A stretch of DNA of 64,000 bases from Methanomassiliicoccaceae archaeon (GTDB taxonomy: Archaea > Thermoplasmatota > Thermoplasmata > Methanomassiliicoccales > Methanomethylophilaceae): NCBI GenBank assembly GCA_034928305.1, contig JAYFOZ010000001.1:1-64000 (forward strand), written 5' to 3'. The translations under genes and the position numbers were made by a program. Below are positions 27,619-37,110 of the stretch, in pieces; position 1 is the first letter of the stretch, and every line of letters begins with the position of its first letter. The notes under the pieces are model-generated. The model worked only from the letters and a program-made list of their open reading frames with translations, did not search any database and was not told the origin of the DNA.

Positions 27619-27819
27619 CTGTAATCGATTGCCCGTAATTTCGGTTTTCATTCTGTTTTCGGGTGCGTTACCCGATTCAATCGATATTATTCGCCAAGTT
27701 TTCATCAGTAATTTATTTACTGAGATTAAGCGCGGCATCGGTTTAAATGCGTCTTTACATAAGGGCCATTCGCACCTGTCGTTATATAATTGTAAATAGG
27801 TTTTGAGAAGGGTGAATTT

Positions 27820-28200
27820 TTGTTCTGTCCACAATGCGGTAAAGAAAATCAAGAAGGCACGACATATTGCGGGTCGTGCGGTTACAATATAGGCGTTCCC
27901 GGGGCCAATCCCGGTTACTCTCAAAGTAACACTGTATATATAGCGCCACAGAAAAGCACAGGCCTGGGAATTATCCTTTCAGTGATATGCGTGGGCCTGG
28001 GACACCTCTATGCAGGCCTGATAACCAAAGGTCTGCTGTTGATCGTAGTTTACACTGTTTTGTGGGTTCTCATGTTTTTTACGTTTTTCATTACGGCAAT
28101 AATTGCGATTGTAATTTGGATATGGGCAATCTATGATACCAACAAATCGATCAATCAATACAATGAGCATGTACGCAAGACAGGCAACCCGCCCTGGTGA
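27820..28200 (+). CDS. Zinc-ribbon membrane protein
   Basis: 126 residues. A double CxxC zinc ribbon opens the protein (CPQCGKENQEGTTYCGSCG), followed by a linker and about two to three membrane helices (residues 45-110). The start is TTG at 27820, with GAAGGGTGA upstream and a TATA-like GTTATATAATTG about 30 nt before. Related zinc-ribbon/TM2-like proteins are common in this lineage; function unknown. Confidence 0.75.
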   Translation: MFCPQCGKENQEGTTYCGSCGYNIGVPGANPGYSQSNTVYIAPQKSTGLGIILSVICVGLGHLYAGLITKGLLLIVVYTVLWVLMFFTFFITAIIAIVIWIWAIYDTNKSINQYNEHVRKTGNPPW

Positions 28201-28277
28201 TTTAAAAAATATTTTTCTAAACTTCTTCACCGGCTTTTTCGAAAAAGACTTTGCGGAAAAGTGCCAGTATTATGATA

Positions 28278-28547
28278 TTATATCAATGAAGAAACCAATG
28301 TCGCTACCGCTGTCATGATTATAAGGAGCAAAGCGACACCTGCCCATTTGCTGTCTTTTTCCTTGATCAGGGAGATCATTGATACCGCCACGCCCAGCAT
28401 CGGAGAGATTATCAGAATCAATATCCCTGTCCAAAGGACCCGCTCGCCCATGCCCACAGATTCTAAGGCCAGGCCCAGGGCGATGACTAATATTCCTACA
28501 GCGGCCCCCCACCACAGGGCCTTCGAAGTGGAGCGGTTCAGGCTCAA
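28278..28547 (-). CDS. DUF1634 membrane protein
   Basis: 89 residues with three membrane helices (GAAVGILVIALGLALESVG, ILILIISPMLGVAVSMI and a C-terminal helix). DUF1634 proteins are usually encoded beside TauE/SafE permeases, as here. The likely start is TTG 28545-28547, overlapping the TauE stop (TTGA) with a GGGGGGA site upstream. It may be an accessory subunit of the exporter. Confidence 0.8.
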   Translation of the reverse strand: MSLNRSTSKALWWGAAVGILVIALGLALESVGMGERVLWTGILILIISPMLGVAVSMISLIKEKDSKWAGVALLLIIMTAVATLVSSLI

Positions 28548-29365
28548 AACAATCCCCCCGCATCCATGATCATGATTGCGGCGATGAAGAATATCAGCAC
28601 CGAGAAATATCTTCTCAGGGACCTTCCGTCCACGTAGGAGGCGATCTTCGTTCCGGCAATGGAACCCAGAAACCCTCCGACGGCCACGGCCCCGGCGAAT
28701 ACGAGAGAAATGTCGCCCATCACGAAATACAGCACGGCCCCGGCGAACGCGGTAATTCCGATCATATAGTTGCTTGTGGCAGTGGCGGCCTTCATCGGGA
28801 TATGCATATGCAGATTCATGATCGGAACCTTGATGGCCCCCCCGCCAAGTCCCGTCATAGAGGCCACCAGCCCGGCGACAGTGCACATGGCCGCACCCGT
28901 CTTCACATTCTGGATCTCGTAGCCGAGGTCTTTTTTCTGTACCTCGTCATAATAGGTGAAGCAGTACTTCCCGGAGCACTCTCCCGGTTCCACGACCAGC
29001 TCCGGATTGAATATCATCCTGGCTCCGCTGTATATCAGTACAATCGAGAATATGACGGTAAGCGCGGTGTTGCTGATGTAGGTCGCGGCCACGACTCCGG
29101 CGATGGCACCAATCACAGTAGTGATCTCCAGATAAAGGCCCAGGCGTATGTTGGATATCCGTTTGTCCACATAGACCGCCGAAGCTCCGACGGAAGTGGC
29201 GACTATGCCCACCAAGCTTATCGCGGCCGCATCCTTCGCCGCCAGGCCGTAAAATATCATGAGTATCGGGACGATTATCATTCCACCGCCGATGCCGAAC
29301 AGCGCGCCCATAACTCCCGCTAAAGCACCTACGAGAATGAGTGAGAAAAGGAGTTCCGGGCCCAC
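28544..29365 (-). CDS. TauE/SafE family sulfite/anion exporter-like permease
   Basis: 273 residues, about eight membrane helices. The repeated glycine-rich motifs GALFGIGGGMIIVPILMI (N-terminal half) and SMTGLGGGAIKVPIMNL (C-terminal half) are those of the TauE/SafE fold. It moves sulfite, sulfoacetate or other small anions. A cytoplasmic loop carries GECSGKYCFTYYDEVQKK with two cysteines. Translationally coupled to the DUF1634 gene. Confidence 0.9.
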   Translation of the reverse strand: MGPELLFSLILVGALAGVMGALFGIGGGMIIVPILMIFYGLAAKDAAAISLVGIVATSVGASAVYVDKRISNIRLGLYLEITTVIGAIAGVVAATYISNTALTVIFSIVLIYSGARMIFNPELVVEPGECSGKYCFTYYDEVQKKDLGYEIQNVKTGAAMCTVAGLVASMTGLGGGAIKVPIMNLHMHIPMKAATATSNYMIGITAFAGAVLYFVMGDISLVFAGAVAVGGFLGSIAGTKIASYVDGRSLRRYFSVLIFFIAAIMIMDAGGLF

Positions 29366-29419
29366 GTTACCCGATTGGCCGTTTCGTATTAAGAATGTGG
29401 CAAAAGGATTATTAGCGCT

Positions 29420-30289
29420 GTGCGTGTAGCGTCCATCGTGTCCGTAATAATGGTCAGGTACTCGGAAATCGGCCTCAAGAGCACGCCGGTGAGACTGAGG
29501 TTTGAGAATCAGATGAAGGACGCCATGCTCTCGATGCTGGCATTCGATGGCGTCGAAGCGATCGTCGAAAAGGGCGATGCCCGCTTTTACGTTTATGCTT
29601 CTGATAATGATAAAGCAATAAAATCCCTCAGAAAGGTTTTCGGAATCGGTTCCATGTCGATCGCGGAGGTCACTACGGCATCAATGGAGGACATATGCAG
29701 TATGGCCGCAAATTATTCCAAAGGCCGTATTTCCGAAGGTCAATCGTTCGCCGTCAAGCCGAGAAGGGAAGGCAACCACCAATACAAGAGCACCGACGTC
29801 GGCAGGGAGGCCGGCTCCGCGATATTCCTTGAGAACGAGCACCTTGGAATACGTGTCGACCTGACCTCGCCCGACAAGGTGTTCTATGTGGAGGTCAGGG
29901 AGAACAAGACGTATATTTTCGACGAGTACATACGGTGTCACGCGGGGCTTCCCGTTGGAACTCAGGGGCGTGTTATCGCGTATCTCGGGGACGACCGTTC
30001 GACGCTTTCCGCATGGCTGATGATGAAGCGCGGATGCAGAATTATGGTCAGGGGAACAGACTCCACCGGTATTCTGATACATTACGATCCGGACATGAAG
30101 TTCCTGACCGAGGACCAGGAGGACCCGCGCACCGCCCTCGGATATGTACTTGGAACATCGCTCGAAGGGGTACAGCAAGTCGACGTTTCAAAATATGCGC
30201 TTCCTGTATACTTCCCGACAGTAGGAATGTCGGATGCAAAGGTCGTAGAAAAGATATCTTTTTTGAAAGAAGAGTGTAAAATAAATTAA
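29420..30289 (+). CDS. ThiI-like THUMP protein with degenerate PP-loop
   Basis: Up to 289 residues. The N-terminal ferredoxin-like and THUMP domains are clear (MVRYSEIGLKSTPVR and VFGIGSMSIAEV). In active ThiI a SGGxDS PP-loop follows; here the aligned segment is IAYLGDDRSTLSAWLMMKRG, so the ATP-binding loop is lost, and the protein probably binds tRNA without adenylating it. There is no rhodanese domain. The start is uncertain: GTG 29420, GTG 29438 or ATG 29450. No ribosome binding site. Confidence 0.8.
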   Translation: MRVASIVSVIMVRYSEIGLKSTPVRLRFENQMKDAMLSMLAFDGVEAIVEKGDARFYVYASDNDKAIKSLRKVFGIGSMSIAEVTTASMEDICSMAANYSKGRISEGQSFAVKPRREGNHQYKSTDVGREAGSAIFLENEHLGIRVDLTSPDKVFYVEVRENKTYIFDEYIRCHAGLPVGTQGRVIAYLGDDRSTLSAWLMMKRGCRIMVRGTDSTGILIHYDPDMKFLTEDQEDPRTALGYVLGTSLEGVQQVDVSKYALPVYFPTVGMSDAKVVEKISFLKEECKIN

Positions 30290-30301
30290 AATGTTTAATA
30301 A

Positions 30302-30320
30302 GCGGGGGGACTCCCCCCGC
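30302..30320 (-). terminator. Strong hairpin at the end of rpl15e
   Basis: GCGGGGGG-ACT-CCCCCCGC, a perfect 8-bp stem just after the L15e stop. On the minus strand it is followed by TTATTAAACATTTTAATTTATTTT-like sequence. It may also serve the convergent ThiI-like gene. Confidence 0.7.
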
Positions 30321-30980
30321 TTAGTGGTTGTACTGGCGAGAAAGCTGCTTCTTCTTGCTGTTGCTGCGCTTGTTGACTCTGACAGACGGTCTCGCGTTCT
30401 CGGCGCCCTTTCCGGTGTGCCTCATTCCACGTCCCTTCTGTCCTGCAGAGGTCTTTCCGCGGTAGACGCGGTTGGTGCTGCTCTTCTTGCAGATCCAGTT
30501 GATCTTGTTGTCAGCTTTGATGACCGGGTGTGCAGGGTCTACAAGTATTACCTCGTACCACTCGTGCTGCCCGTCGGCTCCAACCCAATAGGAGTTAAGG
30601 ACCTCCATGTTGGGGTATCTCTTTGCCGTCCTCTCCTCAGCAATGCTTTGGATGCTCTTTCCGACGGTCATTCTGTTGATACCCTTTCTTTTAGCCCTTC
30701 TTCCTGCGGTGATGGCTCTCTTGTTGAAGTTACCCTTCCTAACGCGGGCCCTAACAATCGTGTAGCCCTGCTTGGCCTTGTAACCAAGGGCTCTTGCCCT
30801 GTCGAGGCGGGTAGGTCTCTCGATCCTGAGGAAGTTCTCTTCCCTTCTCCAAAGGATCTTTCTCTCGTAGTTCAACGCTTTAACGTATGATTTTTCCGGT
30901 ACATCCCATGCGTCCCCGATATAGCTGTACATGCTCTTACCGTTGACGGGGCGTACCTCTCCCTGAGATTCGTTGCTCAT
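30321..30980 (-). CDS. rpl15e: 50S ribosomal protein L15e
   Basis: 219 residues from ATG 30978-30980, preceded by GGTGA 5 nt upstream; the upstream GTG three codons earlier is part of that site. The archaeal/eukaryotic L15e core is plain: SYIGDAWDVPEK, RPTRLDRARALGYKAKQG, and a basic C-terminus (GKTSAGQKGRGMRH). Large-subunit protein near the exit tunnel. Monocistronic with a strong terminator. Confidence 0.96.
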   Translation of the reverse strand: MSNESQGEVRPVNGKSMYSYIGDAWDVPEKSYVKALNYERKILWRREENFLRIERPTRLDRARALGYKAKQGYTIVRARVRKGNFNKRAITAGRRAKRKGINRMTVGKSIQSIAEERTAKRYPNMEVLNSYWVGADGQHEWYEVILVDPAHPVIKADNKINWICKKSSTNRVYRGKTSAGQKGRGMRHTGKGAENARPSVRVNKRSNSKKKQLSRQYNH

Positions 30981-31128
30981 TTGTATCACCTTTTCGGATT
31001 CACCTTTTTAGGGGCACATTTCCGCAGAGCGAATAATGCTCTGTGAGGCAGTGATTACCAGGCAGTATTTAATATTTGACGGCAGAAAGAAATAATAACT
31101 ATTTATCGGCCGACGGTTATTTCCATGC

Positions 31129-31449
31129 ATGCCGTACTGTACCGATTGCGGATTCGATGTGCCGTCGGGCACCCGATTCTGTCCGAGCTGCGGTTCCGAT
31201 CAGGTAACCGTTCCGCCACATGAGGTGAAAGGGACCCAGTCCATCGTGCCCCTGATATTGGGGATATCCGGTATCATTTTGGGGATCATGGTTCCGATCA
31301 TAGGGTTGGTCCTGGGCGGCCTGGGGGCCGCATTTGCACATAAGGATAAGAACAAACGCAACAACACATACCTGTCGGTGTGCATCATTGCCATCATCGT
31401 TTCGCTGGCAGTATGGGTGTTGAACTTTATTTTCCTGATAGCGCTGTAA
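31129..31449 (+). CDS. Small zinc-ribbon membrane protein (DUF4190-like layout)
   Basis: 106 residues. N-terminal zinc ribbon (CTDCGFDVPSGTRFCPSCG), then two hydrophobic segments (about 38-68 and 82-105) separated by a basic loop HKDKNKRN. It resembles the product of 27820-28200 in plan, but the sequence is different. Function unknown. Confidence 0.72.
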   Translation: MPYCTDCGFDVPSGTRFCPSCGSDQVTVPPHEVKGTQSIVPLILGISGIILGIMVPIIGLVLGGLGAAFAHKDKNKRNNTYLSVCIIAIIVSLAVWVLNFIFLIAL

Positions 31450-31474
31450 GGTACAAGAGGTCGTAAATACGAAG

Positions 31475-33886
31475 TCAGAAGAAATCGTCCAGACTTGAGG
31501 ATCTCTTTTTGGCGTCAGCCGCGACTGCCTTCGGAGCGGTTTTTGGTTTATCGGCCGATTTGGTCTCGAAGTTCATATCGAACAGTGTAGCCTGCTGGCT
31601 TCCGAGCATGAGGTCGCGTTCGGACCATCCGAATACCTCGGTTATCCTGGACGCCGTCTGTGCCAGGCGTTCTGCGTAGTAGCGGTAGTCGGGAACGTGC
31701 TCGAACACCTTTCCGCTTACGAACGGCTCGACAAGCTGAGGTACGGCCTTGCCGTCGGTTACTATCCACGATACTTTCATGCCGGGAATGAACTCGTAGC
31801 CCATGGCGATGAGCTTGCGTGCCGCCTGCACATTCGTCATGCTGTCCGGATTGGCATAGGCGTTCACGCCCTTGCAGGTCCTGGATATTACAAGCTCCTC
31901 GGCCGGGATCGCCCCTGACAAGGTATCCTGTACGATCTTCCTGACGAAAGCGACAGCACCTTCGTTGTCTTCGTCCAGTATCTTTTCGAACAACTCCTCG
32001 AGAAGTCTGCTTTGGAGGTCGAAGGAGTCCGAGCGGCGGATTTCATAGCCGCGTACGAGGAGCTCGTCCTTTTTCTCCGGCCACAGGACCCTTCCCACAT
32101 ACCTCTTCTTTTTTCCGTGGGTGAAGAGCGGTTCAACCAGCTTTTCAAACTCAAGTGTGCCGCCCTCCCTTGAAAATCTCTCCGACAGCGATTTGCCGAA
32201 CTTCACGGAACCTTCGAGGTCGGCATGCGGCGACTGGACGAACACCGAGTCCGTGTCAGAGTATATCACTCCGATCTTCTCGGATTCGAGCTCGCCGATT
32301 ATGCCCTTGACGTTCCCTCTTGCAAATGACGTGATCGCGGAGCCGATGTTCTTGTTAGTGAATCTATAGAACGAGGATGCGAACACTCCGTAGAACGTGT
32401 TCATAAGGATCTTAACTGCCGACTGCAGGCCGTCCAGGTAATGGTACTCCGTCTGGTCCTTCGTCAGTTTCATGGAGGCCTTGATACTGTCCCTGTACTT
32501 CATCAGATCAAACAGTATTGTGGGAAGAAGCCCCTCCCTGCGTTCCTTGGACATGAACCGGGCGCCGGATGGGCTGACGATCTCCCCGTCTTCCGAAAGG
32601 GTCGTGAAACATATGTTCTTCGCAATGATGAGAGAGGGGTACATAGACTTGAAGTCCAGCACCACTACCCAATGGTAAAGCCCGGGTTTCATAGTGTGGA
32701 CATATCCTCCCTCGATCTGGTCTCCGTCCGCGTTCCTGCCCCCCATCATCGGGACCGCCACCTTATGGCGGTCGGCCGCGCGTATCAGCAACGAATCCGC
32801 AAGCTGTGAGGAGCCCGAAGTAAGGACATCCTCGGCCGGGAGCCTGGACACTGCGGCCAGGTCCATTCCCTTCCTGATCGTGCCAACGTTATTCAGAATA
32901 CGAAGTGCCAGATCCGCATCCTTTGTACAATATTCCAGCACCTTCTCGCGATTGTTCTTCCATTCCGAGTCCATACGGGACGGGTCTACATCCATCTTGC
33001 CCTCACCGAGAAGAAGCATAGAAACGGCGTTCAGCGTCTCCTGCTTAGGCCTAATCTCCCTCTTGGCGGCCCACCAAGCATCGGAGATAAGTCTTCCTTT
33101 GACGCGCCAGAACCTGTCGCTCACGACCCTCGGCTGTCCCCCGTCGCGTCCCCAGGGCATGGCGTCGGACATTTTGTTGACCTCTGCCCGGTCCCTTATC
33201 TTCTTGATATCGTAGTTATCGATGTTGTAACCGGTCAGGATGTCCGGGTCCTCGTTTCTGATAAGCTCGCCGAACTTCTCGATGATCTCCTTCTCGGAGC
33301 CGGTTATCGGCTCGCATTCACGCTTGGAATCGCCCTCCGAGATCACTGCGCATATGCAATAGATAAAATCATGCTCCACGCTGTTTTCCAGGTCGAAGGA
33401 CATGATCTTCAGAGGCGGAGTGAAAGGGGCCAGGTCTTCGTACGACTCCAGATCGACAATAAGGTCCGTCACGTACGGGCCGGCCCTCTCTTTGCCAGCT
33501 ATTCTTACGCAGGCTCCCATGTCCATGTCGTAAATGTACCTGTGATGGAAAGGTATGTCGGCCGCAAGGACTCTGAAACCTTCCTTTTGGGCTTCATTAC
33601 GGTATTCCGGCACCTTCCATGGGTACTTTATCGTCACCCTCAGGACTTCCTGGAACTCTCCGCGGAAAAGGAGGCTGTCGTGCTCGATCTGCAGCACATC
33701 CTTGTCCTTCCTGAGCTTCTCTTCGATGGCCGGGGTCGGCCTGACAATGAAATAATACGGACGGAAACCATGTGCCAGAACGGTGATGGACTTCCCCTCG
33801 CGGGTCTTGCCGAACAGCTCTACGACGATTTCGTCGTCTTGCTGAGAATACGAGGCGGTTAGCAGTCTGACATCCCAGTTTCCCAC
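31475..33886 (-). CDS. polB: Family B DNA polymerase (PolB)
   Basis: 803 residues from GTG 33884-33886, with AGGTGA 4 nt upstream; TTG at 33904 is an alternative. Replicative/repair polymerase with proofreading. Exonuclease motifs: SFDLEN (about residue 163), TGYNIDNYD and YCTKDADL. Polymerase motifs: DFKSMYPSLII (motif A), KILMNTFYGVFASSFYR (B) and YSDTDSVF (C). The C-terminus ends SSSLDDFF, a likely PCNA-interacting tail. It is the last gene of a long leftward informational run. Confidence 0.95.
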   Translation of the reverse strand: MGNWDVRLLTASYSQQDDEIVVELFGKTREGKSITVLAHGFRPYYFIVRPTPAIEEKLRKDKDVLQIEHDSLLFRGEFQEVLRVTIKYPWKVPEYRNEAQKEGFRVLAADIPFHHRYIYDMDMGACVRIAGKERAGPYVTDLIVDLESYEDLAPFTPPLKIMSFDLENSVEHDFIYCICAVISEGDSKRECEPITGSEKEIIEKFGELIRNEDPDILTGYNIDNYDIKKIRDRAEVNKMSDAMPWGRDGGQPRVVSDRFWRVKGRLISDAWWAAKREIRPKQETLNAVSMLLLGEGKMDVDPSRMDSEWKNNREKVLEYCTKDADLALRILNNVGTIRKGMDLAAVSRLPAEDVLTSGSSQLADSLLIRAADRHKVAVPMMGGRNADGDQIEGGYVHTMKPGLYHWVVVLDFKSMYPSLIIAKNICFTTLSEDGEIVSPSGARFMSKERREGLLPTILFDLMKYRDSIKASMKLTKDQTEYHYLDGLQSAVKILMNTFYGVFASSFYRFTNKNIGSAITSFARGNVKGIIGELESEKIGVIYSDTDSVFVQSPHADLEGSVKFGKSLSERFSREGGTLEFEKLVEPLFTHGKKKRYVGRVLWPEKKDELLVRGYEIRRSDSFDLQSRLLEELFEKILDEDNEGAVAFVRKIVQDTLSGAIPAEELVISRTCKGVNAYANPDSMTNVQAARKLIAMGYEFIPGMKVSWIVTDGKAVPQLVEPFVSGKVFEHVPDYRYYAERLAQTASRITEVFGWSERDLMLGSQQATLFDMNFETKSADKPKTAPKAVAADAKKRSSSLDDFF

Positions 33887-33890
33887 GCCA

Positions 33891-35078
33891 TCACCTGTTT
33901 GCAACGATCCTCAGTATGTCCCCGTCCTGGAGTACATAGTCTGCTCCGACGGTGCGTTTCGTCTTCGCATTCACCGCTCTTATGAATTTATCCCCGAGGT
34001 CCGAGTGCACTCTGTATGCCATGTCCTTGGCGGTCGAACCGCGCGGTAACAGGAAGGCATCCGGAAGGACTCTGCCGAAGTGGTCGGTGTACTTGTTTTC
34101 ATCCTCTACGGGATATACGGTTATAAGGTCCAGCATTTTGAAGGTGGCCTCTTCCAGGCATGTCTGAACGCCCGTTCCCCCGAAATGTGCCAGTTTTTCA
34201 TTCATGTATCCAAGTGCTTTCTTCTGCGCGTCGTTGAACTTCGCCCCTTCCTTGATTTTGAAAGAACTGTCTCCTGGGACATATTCTATCATGTTGGCGG
34301 TCGCCGCTTTTCTGAGAGCCAGTTCTGTTTCTGCCATGGTGGGCGTGCTGTTTTCAGCGAATTCACGTACTTTTTTGATGTTGCTATCGGAGGCTATATC
34401 GGCCTTGTTCATGGCGACCATCACCGGGCGGCTGTTCTCGCGTATCCTGGCGCAAAGCGAAAGGAGGATATTGTCGTCCCAGAGAAGAGGGTCATCGGGA
34501 AGCCCAACCGTTCTGACGGCGTCTTTTATGTGCCCCTCGCTCACTTTAAGTCCTGCCAGCCTCTCGGTCAATATCACCTCGGGTTTAGTGCCCTGCATCT
34601 TGGCCTGCCGGGCTATCTTCCCGAAACCGTTCTTTATGATTTCGAGCATCCAGCGGTCGATCTCTTTCTGCAGGAACGTTATGTCTTCTATTGGGTCGTG
34701 GGACCCGGGCTCTAAAACATTCCCTTCTATGTCTGTTGAACCGCTGACATCTATCACGTTTATGAGGGCGTCCGCCTGTCTGAGGTCATCGAGGAACCTG
34801 TTGCCCAGTCCCTTGCCGTCCCATGCGTCTGGCACAAGCCCGGCAACGTCCAGGAGATCTACGGGTATCATCCTGGTACCGTTTATGCAGGCAGAATTAT
34901 GCGGTGTGCACGTGACGCCGAGCTCTTTGCAGGGGCAGGGCGACCTGACGTGGCCGACGCCTTTGTTGGGTTCGATCGTAGTGAATGGGTAGTTGGCTAT
35001 CTCAACGGGTGCCATGGTGGCAGCGCTGAAGAACGTCGATTTGCCCACATTGGGCTTTCCTACTATTCCGATAAGCAT
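33891..35078 (-). CDS. Archaeal YchF/OLA1-related GTPase with TGS domain
   Basis: 395 residues. G motifs: GKPNVGKST (G1), DVAGLVPDAWDGKGLG (G3) and MNKADI (G4). The C-terminal TGS domain ends LQDGDILRIVANR. The archaeal type (MJ1332-like) has cysteine-rich inserts: CPCKELGVTC here. Probably ribosome-associated. Its stop lies 4 nt from the polB start. Confidence 0.9.
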   Translation of the reverse strand: MLIGIVGKPNVGKSTFFSAATMAPVEIANYPFTTIEPNKGVGHVRSPCPCKELGVTCTPHNSACINGTRMIPVDLLDVAGLVPDAWDGKGLGNRFLDDLRQADALINVIDVSGSTDIEGNVLEPGSHDPIEDITFLQKEIDRWMLEIIKNGFGKIARQAKMQGTKPEVILTERLAGLKVSEGHIKDAVRTVGLPDDPLLWDDNILLSLCARIRENSRPVMVAMNKADIASDSNIKKVREFAENSTPTMAETELALRKAATANMIEYVPGDSSFKIKEGAKFNDAQKKALGYMNEKLAHFGGTGVQTCLEEATFKMLDLITVYPVEDENKYTDHFGRVLPDAFLLPRGSTAKDMAYRVHSDLGDKFIRAVNAKTKRTVGADYVLQDGDILRIVANR

Positions 35079-35114
35079 TCAATCGACCCTGTATCGCCAA
35101 GCTAACATTTACAC

Positions 35115-35903
35115 TTATGGCGAAGAGCGGAGCGCACCTATGAGATTGGACAGCTCGGCTATCTCTTCTGGCGACAATACCTCTATGCGGTCGTCCAGGT
35201 GAGGCAGATCGGCATCCCTTTCTATAATGCGGGCGTTTTTCAGAGCGGTTCCGATTTTCTTGCGGCGGTGCGTAAAGCACGTCTCCGTTATTCTGAAGTA
35301 CAGCTTTTCATCGTCCACTCGGAAAGGCGTAGGGCGGGAGGTCAGGCTGACCACGGCAGAGTCGACCTTGGGGCGCGGGTTGAAGCGTGAAGCAGGAACC
35401 GTTTCCAGCATTTTACATGCCGATCTATAGTATACGCCCACAGTCAGTCGTGAATATTGGTCCGTTCCGGGCTTGGCGGTCATCCGTTCGGCGAATTCCT
35501 TCTGTACCATGATGACAGCGTGTCTGAAGTTCTGCTCCAGAAGTTTGAAGATTATAGGTGTCGACACGCTGTACGGCAGGTTGCTCACGAAAACATCGAA
35601 CTCCGGCCATTCGACCTTAAGCGCATCTCCCCTGATCAGGGTGATGTCATTACAGAATTTATCGGAAACATAATCTGCCAGTTTCTCGTCCAGCTCTATG
35701 CATGTGACGCGGTCGCTCTCGCGGATAAGGCGTTCGGTCAGAGCGCCGAAGCCCGGACCCACCTCAAGTACTCTGTCGTCCTTGGATATGCCCGCGTATG
35801 CAATCTGTCTGTCGGCCGTCGCCCTGTCGGTCAAAAAATTCTGGCCCTTGCTCTTTTTAGGAACAAGTCCAGTCTCTTCGATGAGGCGGCCGGTTTCGCT
35901 CAT
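35115..35903 (-). CDS. ksgA: 16S rRNA dimethyladenosine transferase KsgA/Dim1
   Basis: 262 residues. SAM-dependent dimethylation of the two adjacent adenines near the 3' end of 16S rRNA. Diagnostic motifs: KGQNFLTDRATADRQI, VLEVGPGFGALTERL and the catalytic FVSNLPYSVSTPIIF. The start overlaps the end of the DUF655 gene (ATGA). The neighbourhood L21e-RpoF-DUF655-KsgA is conserved across archaea. Confidence 0.95.
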   Translation of the reverse strand: MSETGRLIEETGLVPKKSKGQNFLTDRATADRQIAYAGISKDDRVLEVGPGFGALTERLIRESDRVTCIELDEKLADYVSDKFCNDITLIRGDALKVEWPEFDVFVSNLPYSVSTPIIFKLLEQNFRHAVIMVQKEFAERMTAKPGTDQYSRLTVGVYYRSACKMLETVPASRFNPRPKVDSAVVSLTSRPTPFRVDDEKLYFRITETCFTHRRKKIGTALKNARIIERDADLPHLDDRIEVLSPEEIAELSNLIGALRSSP

Positions 35904-36448
35904 TTGGAGACGAAGATATAGCGCTTCATGTCGCTGTCCGATATCTCTTGGACTATGCGCGAGGCGATCAGCTTGTCAGGGTTCTTTACGAGGGAGACTC
36001 TGGCGGTGAGATCTTGAAAATCCTTGAAGTTGCCCTTCTCACGCTCTTTGATGATCGCTTCCATGCTCTTCTTCCCGAGTCCGGGGAGCTCCTCGAGGAG
36101 GTGCTTGCGCATCGAGATCGGACCTGCCTCGTTGTAGAAGCGTACGAACCTCTGGGGATGTGCGGCCACTATCTCGTTAATGGCATATTCAAGCTCCGAC
36201 TGGGCGGTGCTTGTGAGATCTTTATAGCCGACACGTTTTTTGATGTGGTCTATCTGTGTGCGGAGATTTCTGTTCTCTCCGACGTATACGCGGTCGCCCA
36301 TGGATATCTTCGCACCCGCCTTGGGCGTCAGCTCGAAGACCTTGAACTCTTCTTCGCCGACTGCGTAACATATAGGCTCTTTCCTTGAAAAACTGCCACC
36401 AGGCATGCCCTGTGGCAAATAATCGATAATGCGTACATACTCTTCCAC
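35900..36448 (-). CDS. DUF655 nucleic-acid-binding protein
   Basis: 182 residues. Archaeal DUF655: an N-terminal small beta domain, then a helix-hairpin-helix region (LLEELPGLGKKSMEAIIKER, about 110-130). Almost always found with KsgA and RpoF, suggesting a role in rRNA processing or translation, but no activity is established that I know of. Overlaps ksgA by 4 nt. Confidence 0.9.
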   Translation of the reverse strand: MEEYVRIIDYLPQGMPGGSFSRKEPICYAVGEEEFKVFELTPKAGAKISMGDRVYVGENRNLRTQIDHIKKRVGYKDLTSTAQSELEYAINEIVAAHPQRFVRFYNEAGPISMRKHLLEELPGLGKKSMEAIIKEREKGNFKDFQDLTARVSLVKNPDKLIASRIVQEISDSDMKRYIFVSK

Positions 36449-36472
36449 GGTAGTCCCCTCCTGAGTACCAGC

Positions 36473-36790
36473 TTACAGGTATTTAGCGACTGTCGCTAAA
36501 ATCTTTTCAATGGCCTCGGGTTCCAGATTGACCCTCTCTTTGGAGAAGATCGCACGCAGATCGACCGGGAATAAGGGCAATATGTCTGCTATTTTAACGG
36601 CGGCAAAATCAGTAACAGGCGGAATCGCTTTAAGCTCTGCGATGAGCTTTTTCGCGTCTTCTGCTGAGAGGCGGCTCATGACCTTGGCATGCTCCATTGA
36701 AGCATTCTGAAGTGTTAGGAGTCCTCTGTTCTCTTTTTCAGCAGCCAATAGGCTGTTCACTTCTGCCAGACTAACATACCTTTCAGCCAT
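36473..36790 (-). CDS. rpoF: DNA-directed RNA polymerase subunit F (Rpb4 homologue)
   Basis: 105 residues from ATG 36788-36790, with GGTGGAT upstream. Small helical protein with an HRDC-like C-terminus (ELKAIPPVTDFAAVKIADIL). It pairs with RpoE to form the stalk of archaeal RNA polymerase. Between rpl21e and the DUF655 gene, as in most archaea. Confidence 0.92.
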   Translation of the reverse strand: MAERYVSLAEVNSLLAAEKENRGLLTLQNASMEHAKVMSRLSAEDAKKLIAELKAIPPVTDFAAVKIADILPLFPVDLRAIFSKERVNLEPEAIEKILATVAKYL

Positions 36791-36815
36791 TTTATCCACC
36801 TGTTTTTTTATCCGT

Positions 36816-37109
36816 TCACTGCACGTTCCTTACGAGGTGCTCGGGCCTTGCAACGACCATCTTGGTCTTGTTGCCGGATTTCACGCTTACCTCGTAGGCG
36901 GCTCCCCTGGGGCCAATTATGACTCCGGTGAGGCCGTGGAACCTGGAGAACGGCATTCCCTTGTGTACACTGGAGTCTATCACTATATTGACTCTCTCTC
37001 CGGACTCGAAAATCTGGAGGCCTTTTGTGATAGGCGAAAGACCGCTTGCTCTGGGTTTCTTACTGAGCAATTTGCGCGTCTTTGTCCTTGTTCCTTTGGA
37101 TGCCTGCAT
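36816..37109 (-). CDS. rpl21e: 50S ribosomal protein L21e
   Basis: 97 residues. MQASKGTRTKTRKLLSKK at the start and HGLTGVIIGPRGAAYEV in the middle are typical of archaeal L21e. The ORF can be extended upstream, but that extension is the pus10 3' region read in another frame. Starts immediately after pus10 ends. Confidence 0.95.
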   Translation of the reverse strand: MQASKGTRTKTRKLLSKKPRASGLSPITKGLQIFESGERVNIVIDSSVHKGMPFSRFHGLTGVIIGPRGAAYEVSVKSGNKTKMVVARPEHLVRNVQ

Positions 37110-37110
37110 C

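Noticed and set aside
27619-27819. CAGTAA...TTACTG inverted repeat after tRNA-Leu as an attachment site
   Set aside because: No integrase gene or repeated tRNA end is visible; the hairpin is short and in AT-rich DNA.
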